NCBI GenBank assembly: GCA_022793095.1
Contig: JAAWCD010000044.1
Span: 1-48,518, forward strand
Direction: 5' to 3'
DNA length: 48,518 nt
DNA from: Oscillospiraceae bacterium
GTDB lineage: Bacteria; Bacillota; Clostridia; Oscillospirales; Oscillospiraceae
Under the pieces are notes generated by a model. The model saw only the letters and a program-made list of their open reading frames with translations. It made no database searches and was not told the DNA's origin. The translations under genes and the position numbers were made by a program. Shown here piece by piece: positions 33,173-42,412 of the stretch; positions within the stretch are counted from its first letter, which is position 1; each line of letters starts with the position of its first letter.

Positions 33173-33201
33173 ATTTTACGCCGGAACAGCCGGAGGGTGA
33201 A
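33173..33201 (-). promoter_or_regulatory. Candidate feoAB promoter
   Basis: Minus strand: TTCACC (33196-33201), 17 bp, TAAAAT (33173-33178). Confidence 0.5.
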
Positions 33202-33215
33202 TTTAGCAAATTCAC
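33197..33215. promoter_or_regulatory. Palindromic operator candidate over the feo -35
   Basis: GTGAATTTAGCAAATTCAC: perfect 8-bp arms around three bases, overlapping the feoA -35. It does not match the classic Fur or PerR consensus, but its place suggests an iron- or metal-responsive repressor. Confidence 0.55.
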
Positions 33216-33269
33216 ACATCCTGTCTGCCTCTATTTCGGATTTTTCTCCTGAAATTTTACCGTTCCCTC

Positions 33270-33298
33270 TTGCAATCGAACTTTTGTTCTGATATGAT
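33270..33298 (+). promoter_or_regulatory. uvrB promoter
   Basis: TTGCAA (33270-33275), 17 bp, TATGAT (33293-33298), 36 bp upstream of the uvrB ATG. Confidence 0.8.
33278..33289. promoter_or_regulatory. LexA (SOS) box in the uvrB promoter
   Basis: GAACTTTTGTTC, preceded by C: a perfect match to the Firmicutes LexA core GAAC-N4-GTTC. It lies inside the spacer between -35 and -10, so LexA would block polymerase and uvrB should be DNA-damage inducible. Confidence 0.85.
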
Positions 33299-33333
33299 AG
33301 AGCGAGACGACGGAACCCAAGGAGGAATTGCCC

Positions 33334-35301
33334 ATGCCCCAATTTGAAGTGGTATCCGAATACAAGCCCGCCGGCGATCAGCCGGAGGCCATTGAGGCCC
33401 TGGCCAGGGGTGTGGAGCTGGGGCTGGACGAACAGACCCTGCTGGGCGTCACCGGCTCCGGCAAAACCTTCACCATGGCCAAGGTCATTGAGAAAATCCA
33501 GCGCCCCACCCTGGTGCTGGCCCACAACAAGACCCTGGCCGCTCAGCTGTGCTCGGAGTTCAAGGAGTTTTTTCCCAACAACGCGGTGGAATACTTTGTC
33601 TCCTACTACGACTACTACCAGCCGGAAGCTTACATTCCCCACACGGACACCTATATCGAAAAGGACTCCGCCACCAACGACGAGATTGACCGGCTCCGGC
33701 TGTCCGCCACCGCCTCCCTGCTGGAGCGGCGGGACGTGATCGTGGTGGCCTCCGTATCCTGCATCTACGGTCTGGGCGAGCCGGAGGACTTTGCCAAGAT
33801 GATGGTCTCCCTCCGCCCCGGCATGACCCTGGAGCGGGACCAGCTCCTCCGGCGGCTGGTGGAGATCCGGTATGAGCGCAACGACATCGCCTTTGAACGG
33901 AACATGTTCCGGGTTCGGGGAGACACGGTGGAGGTGTTCCCCGCCTACTGGAAGGACACGGCGGTCCGGGTGGAGTTCTTCGGGGACGAAATCGACCGCA
34001 TCAGCGAAATCAACGTGGTCACCGGCTCGCCGGTCCGGCTGCTCAACCATATCCCCATCTGGCCCGCCACCCACTACGTCACCCCCAAAGAGAAAATGGA
34101 CGCGGCCATTCAGGACATCTACCAGGAGCTGGAGGAGCGGGTGGCCTTTTTCACCGCCAACAACCAGCTGGTAGAGGCCCAGCGCGTCAAGCAGCGGGTG
34201 ATGTACGACATTGAGATGATGCAGGAGCTGGGCTACTGCTCCGGCATCGAGAACTACAGCCGGGTCATCGAGGGCCGGCCCGTCGGTTCGCCGCCCCACA
34301 CCCTGCTGGACTATTTCCCCAAGGATTTTGTACTGTTCATCGACGAGAGCCATGTGACCCTGCCCCAGGTCCGGGCCATGTACAACGGGGACCGGGCCCG
34401 GAAGACCACCCTGGTGGACTACGGCTTCCGGCTTCCCTGCGCCTTTGACAACCGGCCCCTGAAGTTTGAGGAGTTCGCCGGCCGGCTCAATCAGGTGATT
34501 TACGTCTCCGCCACCCCCGGCGAATACGAGCGGACCCGGTCGGGTCAGGTGGTGGAACAGGTCATCCGGCCTACCGGCCTGCTGGACCCGAAGATTGAGG
34601 TCCGTCCGGTGGAGGGGCAGATTGACGATCTGATCGGTGAGATCAACGCCCGGACGGCCCGTCAGGAGCGGGTGCTGGTCACCACCCTGACCAAGAAAAT
34701 GGCGGAGGATTTGACCGCCTACCTCACCAACGCGGGCATCAAGGTCCGGTATATGCACCACGATATCGACACCATCGAGCGGATGGAGATCATCCGGGAC
34801 CTGCGGCTGGGCAATTTTGACGTGCTGGTGGGCATCAACCTGCTGCGGGAGGGCCTCGATTTGCCGGAGGTGTCCCTGGTGGCCATTCTGGACGCGGACA
34901 AGGAAGGCTTCCTCCGGAGCGAAACCTCGCTGATTCAGACCATCGGCCGGGCGGCCCGGAATGCCGGCGGCATGGTCGTTATGTACGCGGACCGGGTGAC
35001 GCCCTCCATGGAGCGGGCCATCGGTGAGACAGAGCGCCGCCGGGAAAAGCAGGACGCCTTCAACCAGGCTCATGGCATTGTACCCAAAACGGTCATCAAG
35101 TCGGTGCGGGAGCTGCTGGAGATTTCCCAGTCCGCCCAGGAGGACCGGGCGGCCAAGAAGGCGGGCAAGCTGACCAAGCAGGAGCGGGCGGAGGAGATCG
35201 CCCGGCTGGAGAAGGAGATGAAAGCCGCGTCCAAAATGCTGGAGTTCGAGTACGCGGCGGTGCTGCGGGACCGGATTATGGAACTGCGGTCGGAGAAATG
35301 A
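33334..35301 (+). CDS. uvrB: Excinuclease ABC subunit B
   Basis: 655 residues from ATG 33334 (AAGGAGG upstream). Walker A reads [12 protein letters not shown]. The damage-probing beta-hairpin region is [20 protein letters not shown]. Helicase motifs include [11 protein letters not shown] and [12 protein letters not shown], and the C-terminal UvrC-contacting UVR motif is near [20 protein letters not shown]. Full length. UvrB receives damaged DNA from UvrA and verifies the lesion in nucleotide excision repair. It is followed closely by the YjbR-type gene, then uvrA. Confidence 0.98.
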   Translation: MPQFEVVSEYKPAGDQPEAIEALARGVELGLDEQTLLGVTGSGKTFTMAKVIEKIQRPTLVLAHNKTLAAQLCSEFKEFFPNNAVEYFVSYYDYYQPEAYIPHTDTYIEKDSATNDEIDRLRLSATASLLERRDVIVVASVSCIYGLGEPEDFAKMMVSLRPGMTLERDQLLRRLVEIRYERNDIAFERNMFRVRGDTVEVFPAYWKDTAVRVEFFGDEIDRISEINVVTGSPVRLLNHIPIWPATHYVTPKEKMDAAIQDIYQELEERVAFFTANNQLVEAQRVKQRVMYDIEMMQELGYCSGIENYSRVIEGRPVGSPPHTLLDYFPKDFVLFIDESHVTLPQVRAMYNGDRARKTTLVDYGFRLPCAFDNRPLKFEEFAGRLNQVIYVSATPGEYERTRSGQVVEQVIRPTGLLDPKIEVRPVEGQIDDLIGEINARTARQERVLVTTLTKKMAEDLTAYLTNAGIKVRYMHHDIDTIERMEIIRDLRLGNFDVLVGINLLREGLDLPEVSLVAILDADKEGFLRSETSLIQTIGRAARNAGGMVVMYADRVTPSMERAIGETERRREKQDAFNQAHGIVPKTVIKSVRELLEISQSAQEDRAAKKAGKLTKQERAEEIARLEKEMKAASKMLEFEYAAVLRDRIMELRSEK

Positions 35302-35314
35302 GGGGGAGAACCAC

Positions 35315-35710
35315 ATGAATTACGACTGGCTTGACGCCTGGCTGCTGTCCAAGCCCGGCGCGGAAAAGGATTACAAAATTGAATGGGGCTGGCACCGGTA
35401 CATGGTCCGGGGCAAGCTCTTCGCCGCCATTTGCGCCCCCGAGGGCATGAAGGACGAGCGCTACAACGGTCATGACCTGGTCAACCTGAAATGTGACCCG
35501 GAGCTGAGCCGCCTCCTTCAGGAGCAGTATCCGGACATCCTGCCCGGCTTCTACTGCGACAAGCGGCTTTGGATCGCCGCTCTGCTGGACGGCAGTCTGC
35601 CGGAAGAGGTGCTTCGGGACCTGTGTGATAAATCCTATCAGCTGATTGTGGAAAAGCTGCCCAAAAAGACCCAGCGGGAGCTGCAAGAGGAGCAGCCCGC
35701 GGAGGCTTGA
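35315..35710 (+). CDS. MmcQ/YjbR-family protein
   Basis: 131 residues. The pattern MNYDWLDAWLLSKPGAEKDY, then MVRGKLFAAICAPEG, VNLKCDPELSRLLQEQYPDI, PGFYCDKRLWIAALLDGSLP and LCDKSYQLIVEKLPKKTQRE matches the MmcQ/YjbR family, a CyaY-like fold with proposed DNA-binding activity. It lies 14 bp after uvrB and before uvrA, so it shares the SOS-controlled transcript. Its role in repair is not established. Confidence 0.93.
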   Translation: MNYDWLDAWLLSKPGAEKDYKIEWGWHRYMVRGKLFAAICAPEGMKDERYNGHDLVNLKCDPELSRLLQEQYPDILPGFYCDKRLWIAALLDGSLPEEVLRDLCDKSYQLIVEKLPKKTQRELQEEQPAEA

Positions 35711-35753
35711 GCCCCATTTTTCCAAAAGCCGAGGCCGTTGTGATGAAATCTGT

Positions 35754-35765
35754 GAAATTTCGTTC
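35754..35765. promoter_or_regulatory. Imperfect LexA-like box upstream of uvrA
   Basis: GAAATTTCGTTC: one change from GAAC-N4-GTTC, ten bases before the uvrA -35. Weaker and less well placed than the uvrB box. Confidence 0.35.
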
Positions 35766-35775
35766 AAATTAGGGC

Positions 35776-35804
35776 TTGACATTAAAAATTTGTTTGATTA
35801 TCCT
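35776..35804 (+). promoter_or_regulatory. uvrA promoter
   Basis: TTGACA (35776-35781), 17 bp, TATCCT (35799-35804), 34 bp before the start codon. Confidence 0.75.
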
Positions 35805-35837
35805 TAAGGAACATCAGAAAAAAGGAGTTCTCCGCTC

Positions 35838-38663
35838 ATGCAAGACCATATCTACGTCAAAGGCGCCCGGGTCAACAACCTGAAAAACATCGACGTGAGC
35901 ATCCCACGGGACAAGCTGGTGGTGCTCACCGGCCTGTCCGGCTCAGGCAAGTCCTCCCTGGCCTTTGACACCATTTACGCCGAGGGACAGCGGCGGTATG
36001 TGGAATCCCTGTCCTCCTACGCCCGGATGTTCCTGGGCCAGATGGAAAAGCCCGATGTGGACTACATTGACGGCCTCTCCCCCGCCATCTCCATCGACCA
36101 GAAGACCACCTCCAAAAATCCTCGCTCCACCGTGGGCACGGTCACCGAAATTTACGACTACCTCCGCCTCCTCTGGGCCCGGGTGGGCACCCCCCACTGT
36201 CCCAAGTGCGGCAAGGAGATCAAACAGCAGACCATCGACCAGATCATCGACCAGGTTATGACCCTGCCCGAGGCCACCCGGATTCAGGTCATGGCGCCCG
36301 TCATCCGGGGCAAAAAGGGCGAGCACCTGAAAATCTTCGAGGACGCCCGGAAGTCCGGCTACGTCCGGGTTCGGGCCGACGGCTCCCTGTACGACCTGAG
36401 CGAGGAAATCAAGCTGGACAAAAACAAAAAGCACAACATTGAAGTGGTGGTGGACCGGCTGGTCATCAAGGAGGACGTGGCAAGCCGCCTCACCGACTCG
36501 GTGGAGGTGGCCTCCAACCTCTCCGGCGGGCTGGTGGTCATCAACGTGGCCAGCGAGGACCGGGACATTCTCTTTTCCCAAAACTACGCCTGCGAGGACT
36601 GCGGCATCTCCATCGAGGAGCTGACCCCCCGCATGTTCTCCTTCAACAACCCCTTCGGGGCCTGCCCCACCTGCACCGGCCTGGGCGCCCAGCTGAAGGT
36701 GGACCCGGACCTGGTCATCCCCAACAAAGAGCTGTCCATCCTGGGCGGTGCCATCTGCGCCTCGGGCTGGAACAACATCAAGGCGGACGGCATCGGCCGG
36801 ATGTATTTCGAGGCCCTGGCCAAGGAGTACCATTTCAAGCTGGACACCCCGGTGAAGGACCTGCCTCCGGAGGTGCTGGACGTGGTTCTCTACGGCACCA
36901 AGGGGAAAAAGCTGACCCTTCACTATGACCAGGCCAGAGGTCAGGGCACCCTGTACCAGCCCTTCGAGGGCATCATCAACAACCTGGAGCGCCGCTACCG
37001 GGAGACCCAGTCGGACAGCGTGCGGAAGGAGCTGGAGGAGTGCATGGCCGAGTCCCCCTGTCCGGACTGCGGCGGCAAACGGCTCCGGAAGGAGGCGCTG
37101 GCGGTCACTGTGGGGGACATCAGTATCCACGCCTTCTGTGAAAAGTCCGTGGACGAGGCCCTGGGCTTTGTGGAACAGCTCACCCTCACAGAAACCCAGA
37201 TGCGGATTGCCGGCCTCATTCTCCGGGAGATCAAGAGCCGGCTGGGCTTTCTGCGGAGCGTCGGCTTGCAGTACCTGACCCTGAGCCGGCAGGCGGGCAC
37301 CCTCTCCGGCGGCGAGAGCCAGCGGATCCGGCTGGCCACCCAAATCGGCTCCTCCCTCATGGGGGTGCTGTATATCCTGGACGAGCCCTCCATCGGCCTG
37401 CACCAGCGGGACAACGACATGCTGCTGGAAACCATGAAGCATCTGCGGGACCTGGGAAACACCCTCCTCGTGGTGGAGCATGACGAGGACACCATGCGCT
37501 CAGCGGACTACATTGTGGATGTGGGCCCTGGGGCTGGGGTTCACGGCGGGCAGATTGTGGCCGCGGGCACGGCGGAAGAGGTGATGGACACCGAGGGGTC
37601 CCTCACCGGCGACTATCTTTCGGGCCGGAAGAAAATCCCGGTCCCCTCTGAGCGGAGGACGGGAAACGGGAAGACCCTCACCGTCCGGGGCGCCGCGGAA
37701 AACAATCTGCGGAACGTGGACGTTTCTATCCCCCTGGGCACCTTCACCTGTGTGACCGGCGTGTCCGGGTCGGGCAAGTCCAGCCTGGTGAATGAAATCA
37801 TCTACAAGCGGCTGGCCGCGGACCTGAACCGGGCCAAGACCCGGGCCGGAAAGCACAGCGGTCTGGAGGGCGTGGAGTGTCTGGACAAAATCATCGCCAT
37901 CGACCAATCCCCCATCGGCCGGACGCCGAGGTCCAACCCGGCCACCTACACGGGGCTGTTCAACGACATTCGGGAGCTGTTCGCCTCCACCCAGGACGCC
38001 AAGGCCAGGGGCTACAGCGCGGGCCGTTTCTCCTTCAACGTCCGGGGAGGCCGGTGCGAGGCCTGCTCCGGCGACGGCCTGCTCAAAATTGAGATGCACT
38101 TTCTGCCGGATATCTACGTGCCCTGTGAGGTGTGCAAGGGCAAGCGGTACAACCGGGAGACCCTGGAGGTCCGGTACAAGGGGAAGAACATCTACGAGGT
38201 GCTGGACATGACGGTGGACGAGGCCCTGCCCTTCTTCGAGTCTCTGCCCCGGCTGTACGCCAAGCTGCAAACCCTCTACGACGTGGGGCTGAGCTATTTG
38301 AAGCTGGGCCAGCCCTCCACAACCTTGTCCGGCGGCGAGGCCCAGCGGGTCAAGCTGGCCACGGAGCTGGCCAAGCGTTCCACCGGAAGCACCATTTATG
38401 TGTTGGACGAGCCCACCACCGGCCTGCACACCGCTGACGTTCACAAGCTGATTGAGGTCCTCCAGCGGCTGGTGGAGGCGGGGAACACGGTACTGGTCAT
38501 CGAGCACAACCTGGATGTCATCAAGACGGCGGACCACATCATCGACCTGGGGCCCGAGGGCGGAAACGGCGGCGGTCACATTGTCTGCATCGGCACGCCG
38601 GAGGAGGTCGCCGCCTGCCCGGAGAGCTACACCGGCCGCTATTTGAAAAAAGTGCTGGAGTAA
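35838..38663 (+). CDS. uvrA: Excinuclease ABC subunit A
   Basis: 941 residues, full length. Two ABC ATPase halves are present: Walker [10 protein letters not shown] near residue 33 and [10 protein letters not shown] in the second half; signature motifs [13 protein letters not shown] and [13 protein letters not shown]; Walker [11 protein letters not shown] and [10 protein letters not shown]. Zinc modules show as CPKCGKE, CPDCGGK and CEACSGDG with CEVCKGKR. UvrA dimers find distorted DNA and load UvrB. AAAGGAG precedes the ATG. A full copy of the dispersed repeat follows the stop. Confidence 0.98.
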   Translation: MQDHIYVKGARVNNLKNIDVSIPRDKLVVLTGLSGSGKSSLAFDTIYAEGQRRYVESLSSYARMFLGQMEKPDVDYIDGLSPAISIDQKTTSKNPRSTVGTVTEIYDYLRLLWARVGTPHCPKCGKEIKQQTIDQIIDQVMTLPEATRIQVMAPVIRGKKGEHLKIFEDARKSGYVRVRADGSLYDLSEEIKLDKNKKHNIEVVVDRLVIKEDVASRLTDSVEVASNLSGGLVVINVASEDRDILFSQNYACEDCGISIEELTPRMFSFNNPFGACPTCTGLGAQLKVDPDLVIPNKELSILGGAICASGWNNIKADGIGRMYFEALAKEYHFKLDTPVKDLPPEVLDVVLYGTKGKKLTLHYDQARGQGTLYQPFEGIINNLERRYRETQSDSVRKELEECMAESPCPDCGGKRLRKEALAVTVGDISIHAFCEKSVDEALGFVEQLTLTETQMRIAGLILREIKSRLGFLRSVGLQYLTLSRQAGTLSGGESQRIRLATQIGSSLMGVLYILDEPSIGLHQRDNDMLLETMKHLRDLGNTLLVVEHDEDTMRSADYIVDVGPGAGVHGGQIVAAGTAEEVMDTEGSLTGDYLSGRKKIPVPSERRTGNGKTLTVRGAAENNLRNVDVSIPLGTFTCVTGVSGSGKSSLVNEIIYKRLAADLNRAKTRAGKHSGLEGVECLDKIIAIDQSPIGRTPRSNPATYTGLFNDIRELFASTQDAKARGYSAGRFSFNVRGGRCEACSGDGLLKIEMHFLPDIYVPCEVCKGKRYNRETLEVRYKGKNIYEVLDMTVDEALPFFESLPRLYAKLQTLYDVGLSYLKLGQPSTTLSGGEAQRVKLATELAKRSTGSTIYVLDEPTTGLHTADVHKLIEVLQRLVEAGNTVLVIEHNLDVIKTADHIIDLGPEGGNGGGHIVCIGTPEEVAACPESYTGRYLKKVLE

Positions 38664-38664
38664 T

Positions 38665-38772
38665 TGTTCTTTTTCTTGAAAGAACAAGAGCCAAAAAGAG
38701 TGTTAAACTGCCCCTTCAAGCGCCCAGAGCCAGTTTGAAGTTCTTTTGGTTCTTTTCTTTCAAGAAAAGAAC
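38665..38772. repeat. Dispersed palindromic repeat, full two-ended copy (copy 5)
   Basis: Left unit GTTCTTTTTCTTGAAAGAAC then AGCCAAAAAGAGTGTTAAAC; right unit, inverted, CAGTTTGAAGTTCTTTTGG with TTCTTTTCTTTCAAGAAAAG. It lies between uvrA and the next promoter. Confidence 0.8.
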
Positions 38773-38806
38773 AGAGAAACTTTAGAAAATCTTTAGTCCG
38801 GTTTGG

Positions 38807-38836
38807 TTGCGCCCGGTCCTCATTCCGTGCTATAAT
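38807..38836 (+). promoter_or_regulatory. Promoter of the small exporter gene
   Basis: TTGCGC (38807-38812), 18 bp, TATAAT (38831-38836). Confidence 0.6.
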
Positions 38837-38874
38837 TTCATCTATCATGGAACGCAAAGGGATGACATTGAATT

Positions 38875-39363
38875 TTGGAAGAGTTGATGAATTGGCTTCA
38901 CCATACAGAGGCGGGAGAAATCGTCTGGACCATGCTGGTTTCCATGGTTCCGGTGATTGAGCTGCGGGGCGGACTGCCCATTGGCGTGGCGCTGGGGCTG
39001 CGGCCCTCTGTGGCGCTGTGCGCGGCTATTGTGGGGAATATGATTCCGGTCCCCTTCATTGTGGTGTATATCCGCCGTATTCTGCACTGGCTGCGGGAGA
39101 AAAACCAGTGGCTGGACAACCGGGTGCGCTGGCTGGAGCAGAGGGCCCATCTGAAAGGCGCTTTGGTGACGAAGTATGGCTTTGTCGGCCTGTGTATTCT
39201 GGTGGCCATTCCCCTGCCGGGAACCGGGGCCTGGACCGGCGCGCTGGCTGCGGCCTTTCTGGACATGCGGCTGAAAAAGGCGATTCCCGCCATCTTTCTG
39301 GGGGTCGTCATCGCGGGGCTGATTGTCTCGGTCATCACCTACGGAGTGACGGCAATGCTGTGA
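38875..39363 (+). CDS. Small multidrug export family membrane protein (COG2426 type)
   Basis: 162 residues if the TTG at 38875 is used; an in-frame ATG at 38887 is the alternative, and neither has a fine ribosome binding site (AAAGGG lies 12 bases before the TTG). About four hydrophobic segments are present. The family pattern is VSMVPVIELRGGLPIGVALG, KYGFVGLCILVAIPLPGTGA and WTGALAAAFLDMRLKKAIPA. This matches the Sm_multidrug_ex family, membrane proteins of unproven function related to the DedA-like fold. It has its own TATAAT promoter. Confidence 0.88.
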   Translation: MEELMNWLHHTEAGEIVWTMLVSMVPVIELRGGLPIGVALGLRPSVALCAAIVGNMIPVPFIVVYIRRILHWLREKNQWLDNRVRWLEQRAHLKGALVTKYGFVGLCILVAIPLPGTGAWTGALAAAFLDMRLKKAIPAIFLGVVIAGLIVSVITYGVTAML

Positions 39364-39408
39364 CCGTTCTCCAGGCCGGGGCATAGAATGGCCCGAGGTG
39401 ATGGGATG

Positions 39409-39738
39409 ATGGACGCGATTTTGGCCCTGCTGGCGGTGTTCGGGCTGGTTTATCTGGGGTGGGTGCTCTTCGGGGAGCTGCTGGCTCCGGACCAGCCCGG
39501 CGGCGGCGGGATTTACGCGGTGCTCCGGGCCGAGGGCGACGGCGAAGGTCTGGAGCAGGAGGTCAACCGGCTGCTGTGGCTGTCGGGCCGGGAGCGGATT
39601 TTTCAGCGGGTGCTGCTGGCGGACGCGGGGCTGAGCCAGGAAGGGCTGCGGGTCGCGGAGCAGCTGGCGAAAAAGTGGCCTGAGCTGACCCTGTGCCCGG
39701 CTGGAGAACTGGGAAAGCACCTTTTTCCGCTTCCTTGA
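39409..39738 (+). CDS. Single-pass membrane protein of unknown function
   Basis: 109 residues from ATG 39409 (GAGGTGAT six bases upstream). One N-terminal hydrophobic segment (about 3-25, AILALLAVFGLVYLGWVLFG) precedes a cytoplasmic domain with YAVLRAEGDGEGLEQEVNRL and a helical end. Similar short anchored proteins follow the COG2426 gene in related Firmicutes by general layout, but no family is certain. The last residues (KHLFPLP) and the stop are formed by a hairpin of the dispersed-repeat type, so the original C-terminus may have been different. Confidence 0.65.
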   Translation: MDAILALLAVFGLVYLGWVLFGELLAPDQPGGGGIYAVLRAEGDGEGLEQEVNRLLWLSGRERIFQRVLLADAGLSQEGLRVAEQLAKKWPELTLCPAGELGKHLFPLP

Positions 39739-39937
39739 AAGAAAGCGGAAGCCTCTGAACAGGCGCGGCGGAACCGGCCGAGGTCTTGTTCCCATGTGAT
39801 TCAACGGCTTATACGTAGGGCGGGGGCTTGCCCCCGCCGTTTTTCAGGTTATGGGGATTCGGAAGGGAACGGACTGCCGCAGTGTGCCAGTTTGAAGCTC
39901 TTTTTGCTTCTTTTTCTTTCAAGAAAAAGAAGAGAAC
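39727..39937. repeat. Dispersed palindromic repeat, diverged two-ended copy (copy 6)
   Basis: Left hairpin CCGCTTCCTTGAAAGAAAGC (39727-39748) without its usual tail. Right unit CCAGTTTGAAGCTCTTTTTG then CTTCTTTTTCTTTCAAGAAA (39888-39937). The roughly 140 bp between have no gene; they include an inverted GGCGGGGG/CCCCCGCC at about 39818-39838. Confidence 0.65.
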
Positions 39938-39961
39938 ACCTGATGTGAGGAGGAAGCGCCC

Positions 39962-42175
39962 GTGGCGGAGCAGGCGGAGATGATCCAGATGGAGGGCAGC
40001 GTTCAGTCCATCATCTATCAAAACGAGGAAAACGGCTATACCGTTCTCCGGCTGGAGGCGGCCGAGGGCGCGGTCACGGTGGTAGGCTGCATGCCCGGCG
40101 TGACTCCCGGCGAATCCATCGCGGTCCAGGGCCAGTGGACCCATCATCCCTCCTTCGGGCCTCAGCTCAAGGCTGAGTCCGTGGAACGGCGGATGCCCAG
40201 CGGCGCCAAGGCCATGTTTGAATATCTGGCCTGCGGGGCCATCAAGGGCATCGGCGCGCCCACTGCCCGCCGTATCATTGACACCTTCGGCGAGGACGCC
40301 TTCCGGGTCATCGAGTCCGAGCCGGAGCGGCTGAGCGAAATCCGAGGAATCTCCAAAAAGAAGGCCCTGGAGATCTCTTCCTCCTTCCTCCAGAAAAACG
40401 GCCTGCGGCGGCTGATGGAATTCCTCTCCGCCAGCGGCCTGCCCGTCACCTTGGCCATGCGGCTCTGGCGTCAGTACGGGGATATGGCCATCGACCTGGT
40501 GCGCTCCAATCCCTACCTGCTGGTGCTGGAGGACTTCCGGGTGGACTTCGCCCTGGCCGACCAGCTGGCCGCGAACCTTGGGCGGGAGGCCGGCGACCCC
40601 CAGCGGCTGGAGGCCGGCCTCCTCTTCGAGATGAGCCACAATCTGGGCAACGGCCATACCTTCCTGCCCCGGCGGAAGCTGATTCCCGCCACCGCTCAGC
40701 TGCTGAGCGTGGAGACCGGGCCTCTGGAGGAGGCGATGGACGCCCTGGCGGAGCGGGGCGAGGTGGTCTGTGAGCAGGTGGCCGGTGAGGATGCCTGCTA
40801 CCTGACCGGTCTCTACGAGGCGGAAGACCATGTGGCCCAGCGCCTGCTGGAGATGAGCGGATGTGAGCTGCTGCCGCCGGACCATCTGGACCGGCTCATT
40901 GACGCTGTGGAGCGGGAGCAGGGGATTACTTACGCGGCCCAGCAGCGGGAGGCGGTGGAGCTGGCGGCCTCCCGGCAGGTGATGCTGCTGACCGGCGGGC
41001 CGGGCACCGGCAAGACCACCTCGCTCCGGGGGATTCTGGGCCTTTTTGACCAGCTGGGGCTGGAGACGGCTTTGGCCGCGCCCACGGGCCGGGCGGCCAA
41101 GCGGCTGGGCGAGCTGTGCGGGCAGGAGGCGTCCACCATCCACCGGCTGCTGGAGATGGGCTATGACGACGCCACAGGCCAGTTGGCCTTCCAGCGGACG
41201 GAGGACGACCCGCTGAAGGCGGACGCGGTGATTGTGGACGAGACCTCTATGGTGGACATTGTGCTGATGTCGGCCCTGCTCTCCGCTCTGCGGAGCGACT
41301 GCCGGCTGGTGCTGGTGGGGGACCCGGACCAGCTGCCTTCGGTGGGGGCGGGAAATCTGTTTTCCGATCTGATTCGGTCGGCGCGGATTCCCACGGTCCG
41401 GCTGACAGAGATCTTCCGGCAGGCCCGGCAGTCGGCCATTGTGATGACCGCCCACGGAGTCAACCGCGGCGAGCTGCCCGAGCTGCGGAACACCAGCAAG
41501 GACCGGGACTTTTTCTTCATCCGGCGGCTGGAGGGCCAAGCGGCGGTGGATGCCATTGTGGAGCTGTGCCAGACCAGGCTTCCCAAGAATATGGGGATTC
41601 CGTCCAATCAGATTCAGGTCCTCTCGCCGACCCGGAAGTACGCCACGGGCACGGCCAACCTGAACCAGGCGCTACAGGCGGCGCTGAATCCGGCAAACGC
41701 AAAAAAGCGGGAGCGGACCTATGGCAGCATCATCTTCCGGGAGGGCGACCGGGTGATGCAGGTAAAGAACAATTACAAGATAATGTGGTGCATGAAAAAC
41801 ACCCTGCAAAGCGGCATGGGAATGTTCAACGGGGACATTGGGACGGTGGAAGAGGTGGACCCCCGCGAGGGCACGGTGACGGTGAATTTTGACGGCCGGA
41901 TGGTGGAGTACGCCTCGGACATGCTCGGCGAGCTGGAGCCGGCCTATGCCATGACGGTTCACAAGTCCCAGGGCAGCGAGTACCGGGCGGTGGTGCTGGC
42001 AGCGCTGGACGGCGCGCCCATGCTGCTTTCCCGCGGCGTGCTGTACACGGCCATTACCCGGGCCCGGGAGCTGCTGGTCATCGTGGGAGACGAGGCGGTG
42101 GTGGCTAAAATGGTGGCCAACGACCGGCAGACCCGCCGCTACAGCGGCCTCCGCGCCCGCCTGGCCCACGGATAA
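39962..42175 (+). CDS. recD2: RecD-like ATP-dependent DNA helicase (RecD2 type)
   Basis: 737 residues from GTG 39962 (GAGGAGG upstream). The N-terminal OB and helix-hairpin-helix part has IKGIGAPTARRIIDTFGEDA and LSEIRGISKKKALEI. Walker A GGPGTGKTT is at about 345, motif II is VDETSMVDIVLM, and GDPDQLPSVGAGNL and AMTVHKSQGSEYRAVVL are superfamily 1B motifs. RecD2 proteins lack RecB and RecC partners and unwind 5'-3' in repair and fork maintenance. It appears to be a single gene; a repeat copy follows its stop. Confidence 0.96.
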   Translation: MAEQAEMIQMEGSVQSIIYQNEENGYTVLRLEAAEGAVTVVGCMPGVTPGESIAVQGQWTHHPSFGPQLKAESVERRMPSGAKAMFEYLACGAIKGIGAPTARRIIDTFGEDAFRVIESEPERLSEIRGISKKKALEISSSFLQKNGLRRLMEFLSASGLPVTLAMRLWRQYGDMAIDLVRSNPYLLVLEDFRVDFALADQLAANLGREAGDPQRLEAGLLFEMSHNLGNGHTFLPRRKLIPATAQLLSVETGPLEEAMDALAERGEVVCEQVAGEDACYLTGLYEAEDHVAQRLLEMSGCELLPPDHLDRLIDAVEREQGITYAAQQREAVELAASRQVMLLTGGPGTGKTTSLRGILGLFDQLGLETALAAPTGRAAKRLGELCGQEASTIHRLLEMGYDDATGQLAFQRTEDDPLKADAVIVDETSMVDIVLMSALLSALRSDCRLVLVGDPDQLPSVGAGNLFSDLIRSARIPTVRLTEIFRQARQSAIVMTAHGVNRGELPELRNTSKDRDFFFIRRLEGQAAVDAIVELCQTRLPKNMGIPSNQIQVLSPTRKYATGTANLNQALQAALNPANAKKRERTYGSIIFREGDRVMQVKNNYKIMWCMKNTLQSGMGMFNGDIGTVEEVDPREGTVTVNFDGRMVEYASDMLGELEPAYAMTVHKSQGSEYRAVVLAALDGAPMLLSRGVLYTAITRARELLVIVGDEAVVAKMVANDRQTRRYSGLRARLAHG

Positions 42176-42220
42176 CCTACTTTTCTTGAAAGAAAAGTAG
42201 GCAAAAGAACTTTAAACTGG
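42176..42220. repeat. Dispersed palindromic repeat, single unit (copy 7)
   Basis: CCTACTTTTCTTGAAAGAAA, AGTAGG, then CAAAAGAACTTTAAACTGG; almost identical to the first unit at 8873. It starts at the recD2 stop and joins directly to a TauE-like gene fragment. Confidence 0.8.
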
Positions 42221-42238
42221 TTCCTCCGCCGGATTTCC

Positions 42239-42355
42239 GGCATACAGGTGGGGCTGTACATTCGCTCCCCCATCAGCGCGGAAACCATGAAGCGGGCTGT
42301 TTATGTGCTTCTGGTCATTTCAGGAGGCATCCCCCTGGTCCGAAGGGGCATTTGA
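42239..42355 (+). pseudogene. C-terminal remnant of a TauE/SafE-type permease gene
   Basis: A frame without a start reads GIQVGLYIRSPISAETMKRA, continues VYVLLVISGGIPLVR and ends at a TGA (42353-42355). The pattern G..VG..I...IS...M...VY..L..SG resembles the last membrane helix of TauE/SafE sulfite-exporter-like permeases. About 38 codons remain and the 5' part is replaced by the dispersed repeat. I infer a decayed gene; similarity to another membrane family is possible. Confidence 0.45.
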
Positions 42356-42379
42356 TAACACGCCCGTTCAAGAAAGCGG

Positions 42380-42408
42380 TTGAAATGGAGAAAAAAAAGA
42401 GGTATACT
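42380..42408 (+). promoter_or_regulatory. asnS promoter
   Basis: TTGAAA (42380-42385), 17 bp, TATACT (42403-42408), 40 bp before the start codon. Confidence 0.8.
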
Positions 42409-42412
42409 GATA

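Noticed and set aside
33197..33215. Classic Fur box upstream of feoA
   Set aside because: The palindrome GTGAATTTAGCAAATTCAC does not fit GATAATGATAATCATTATC or the 7-1-7 form well, so only a generic operator is claimed.
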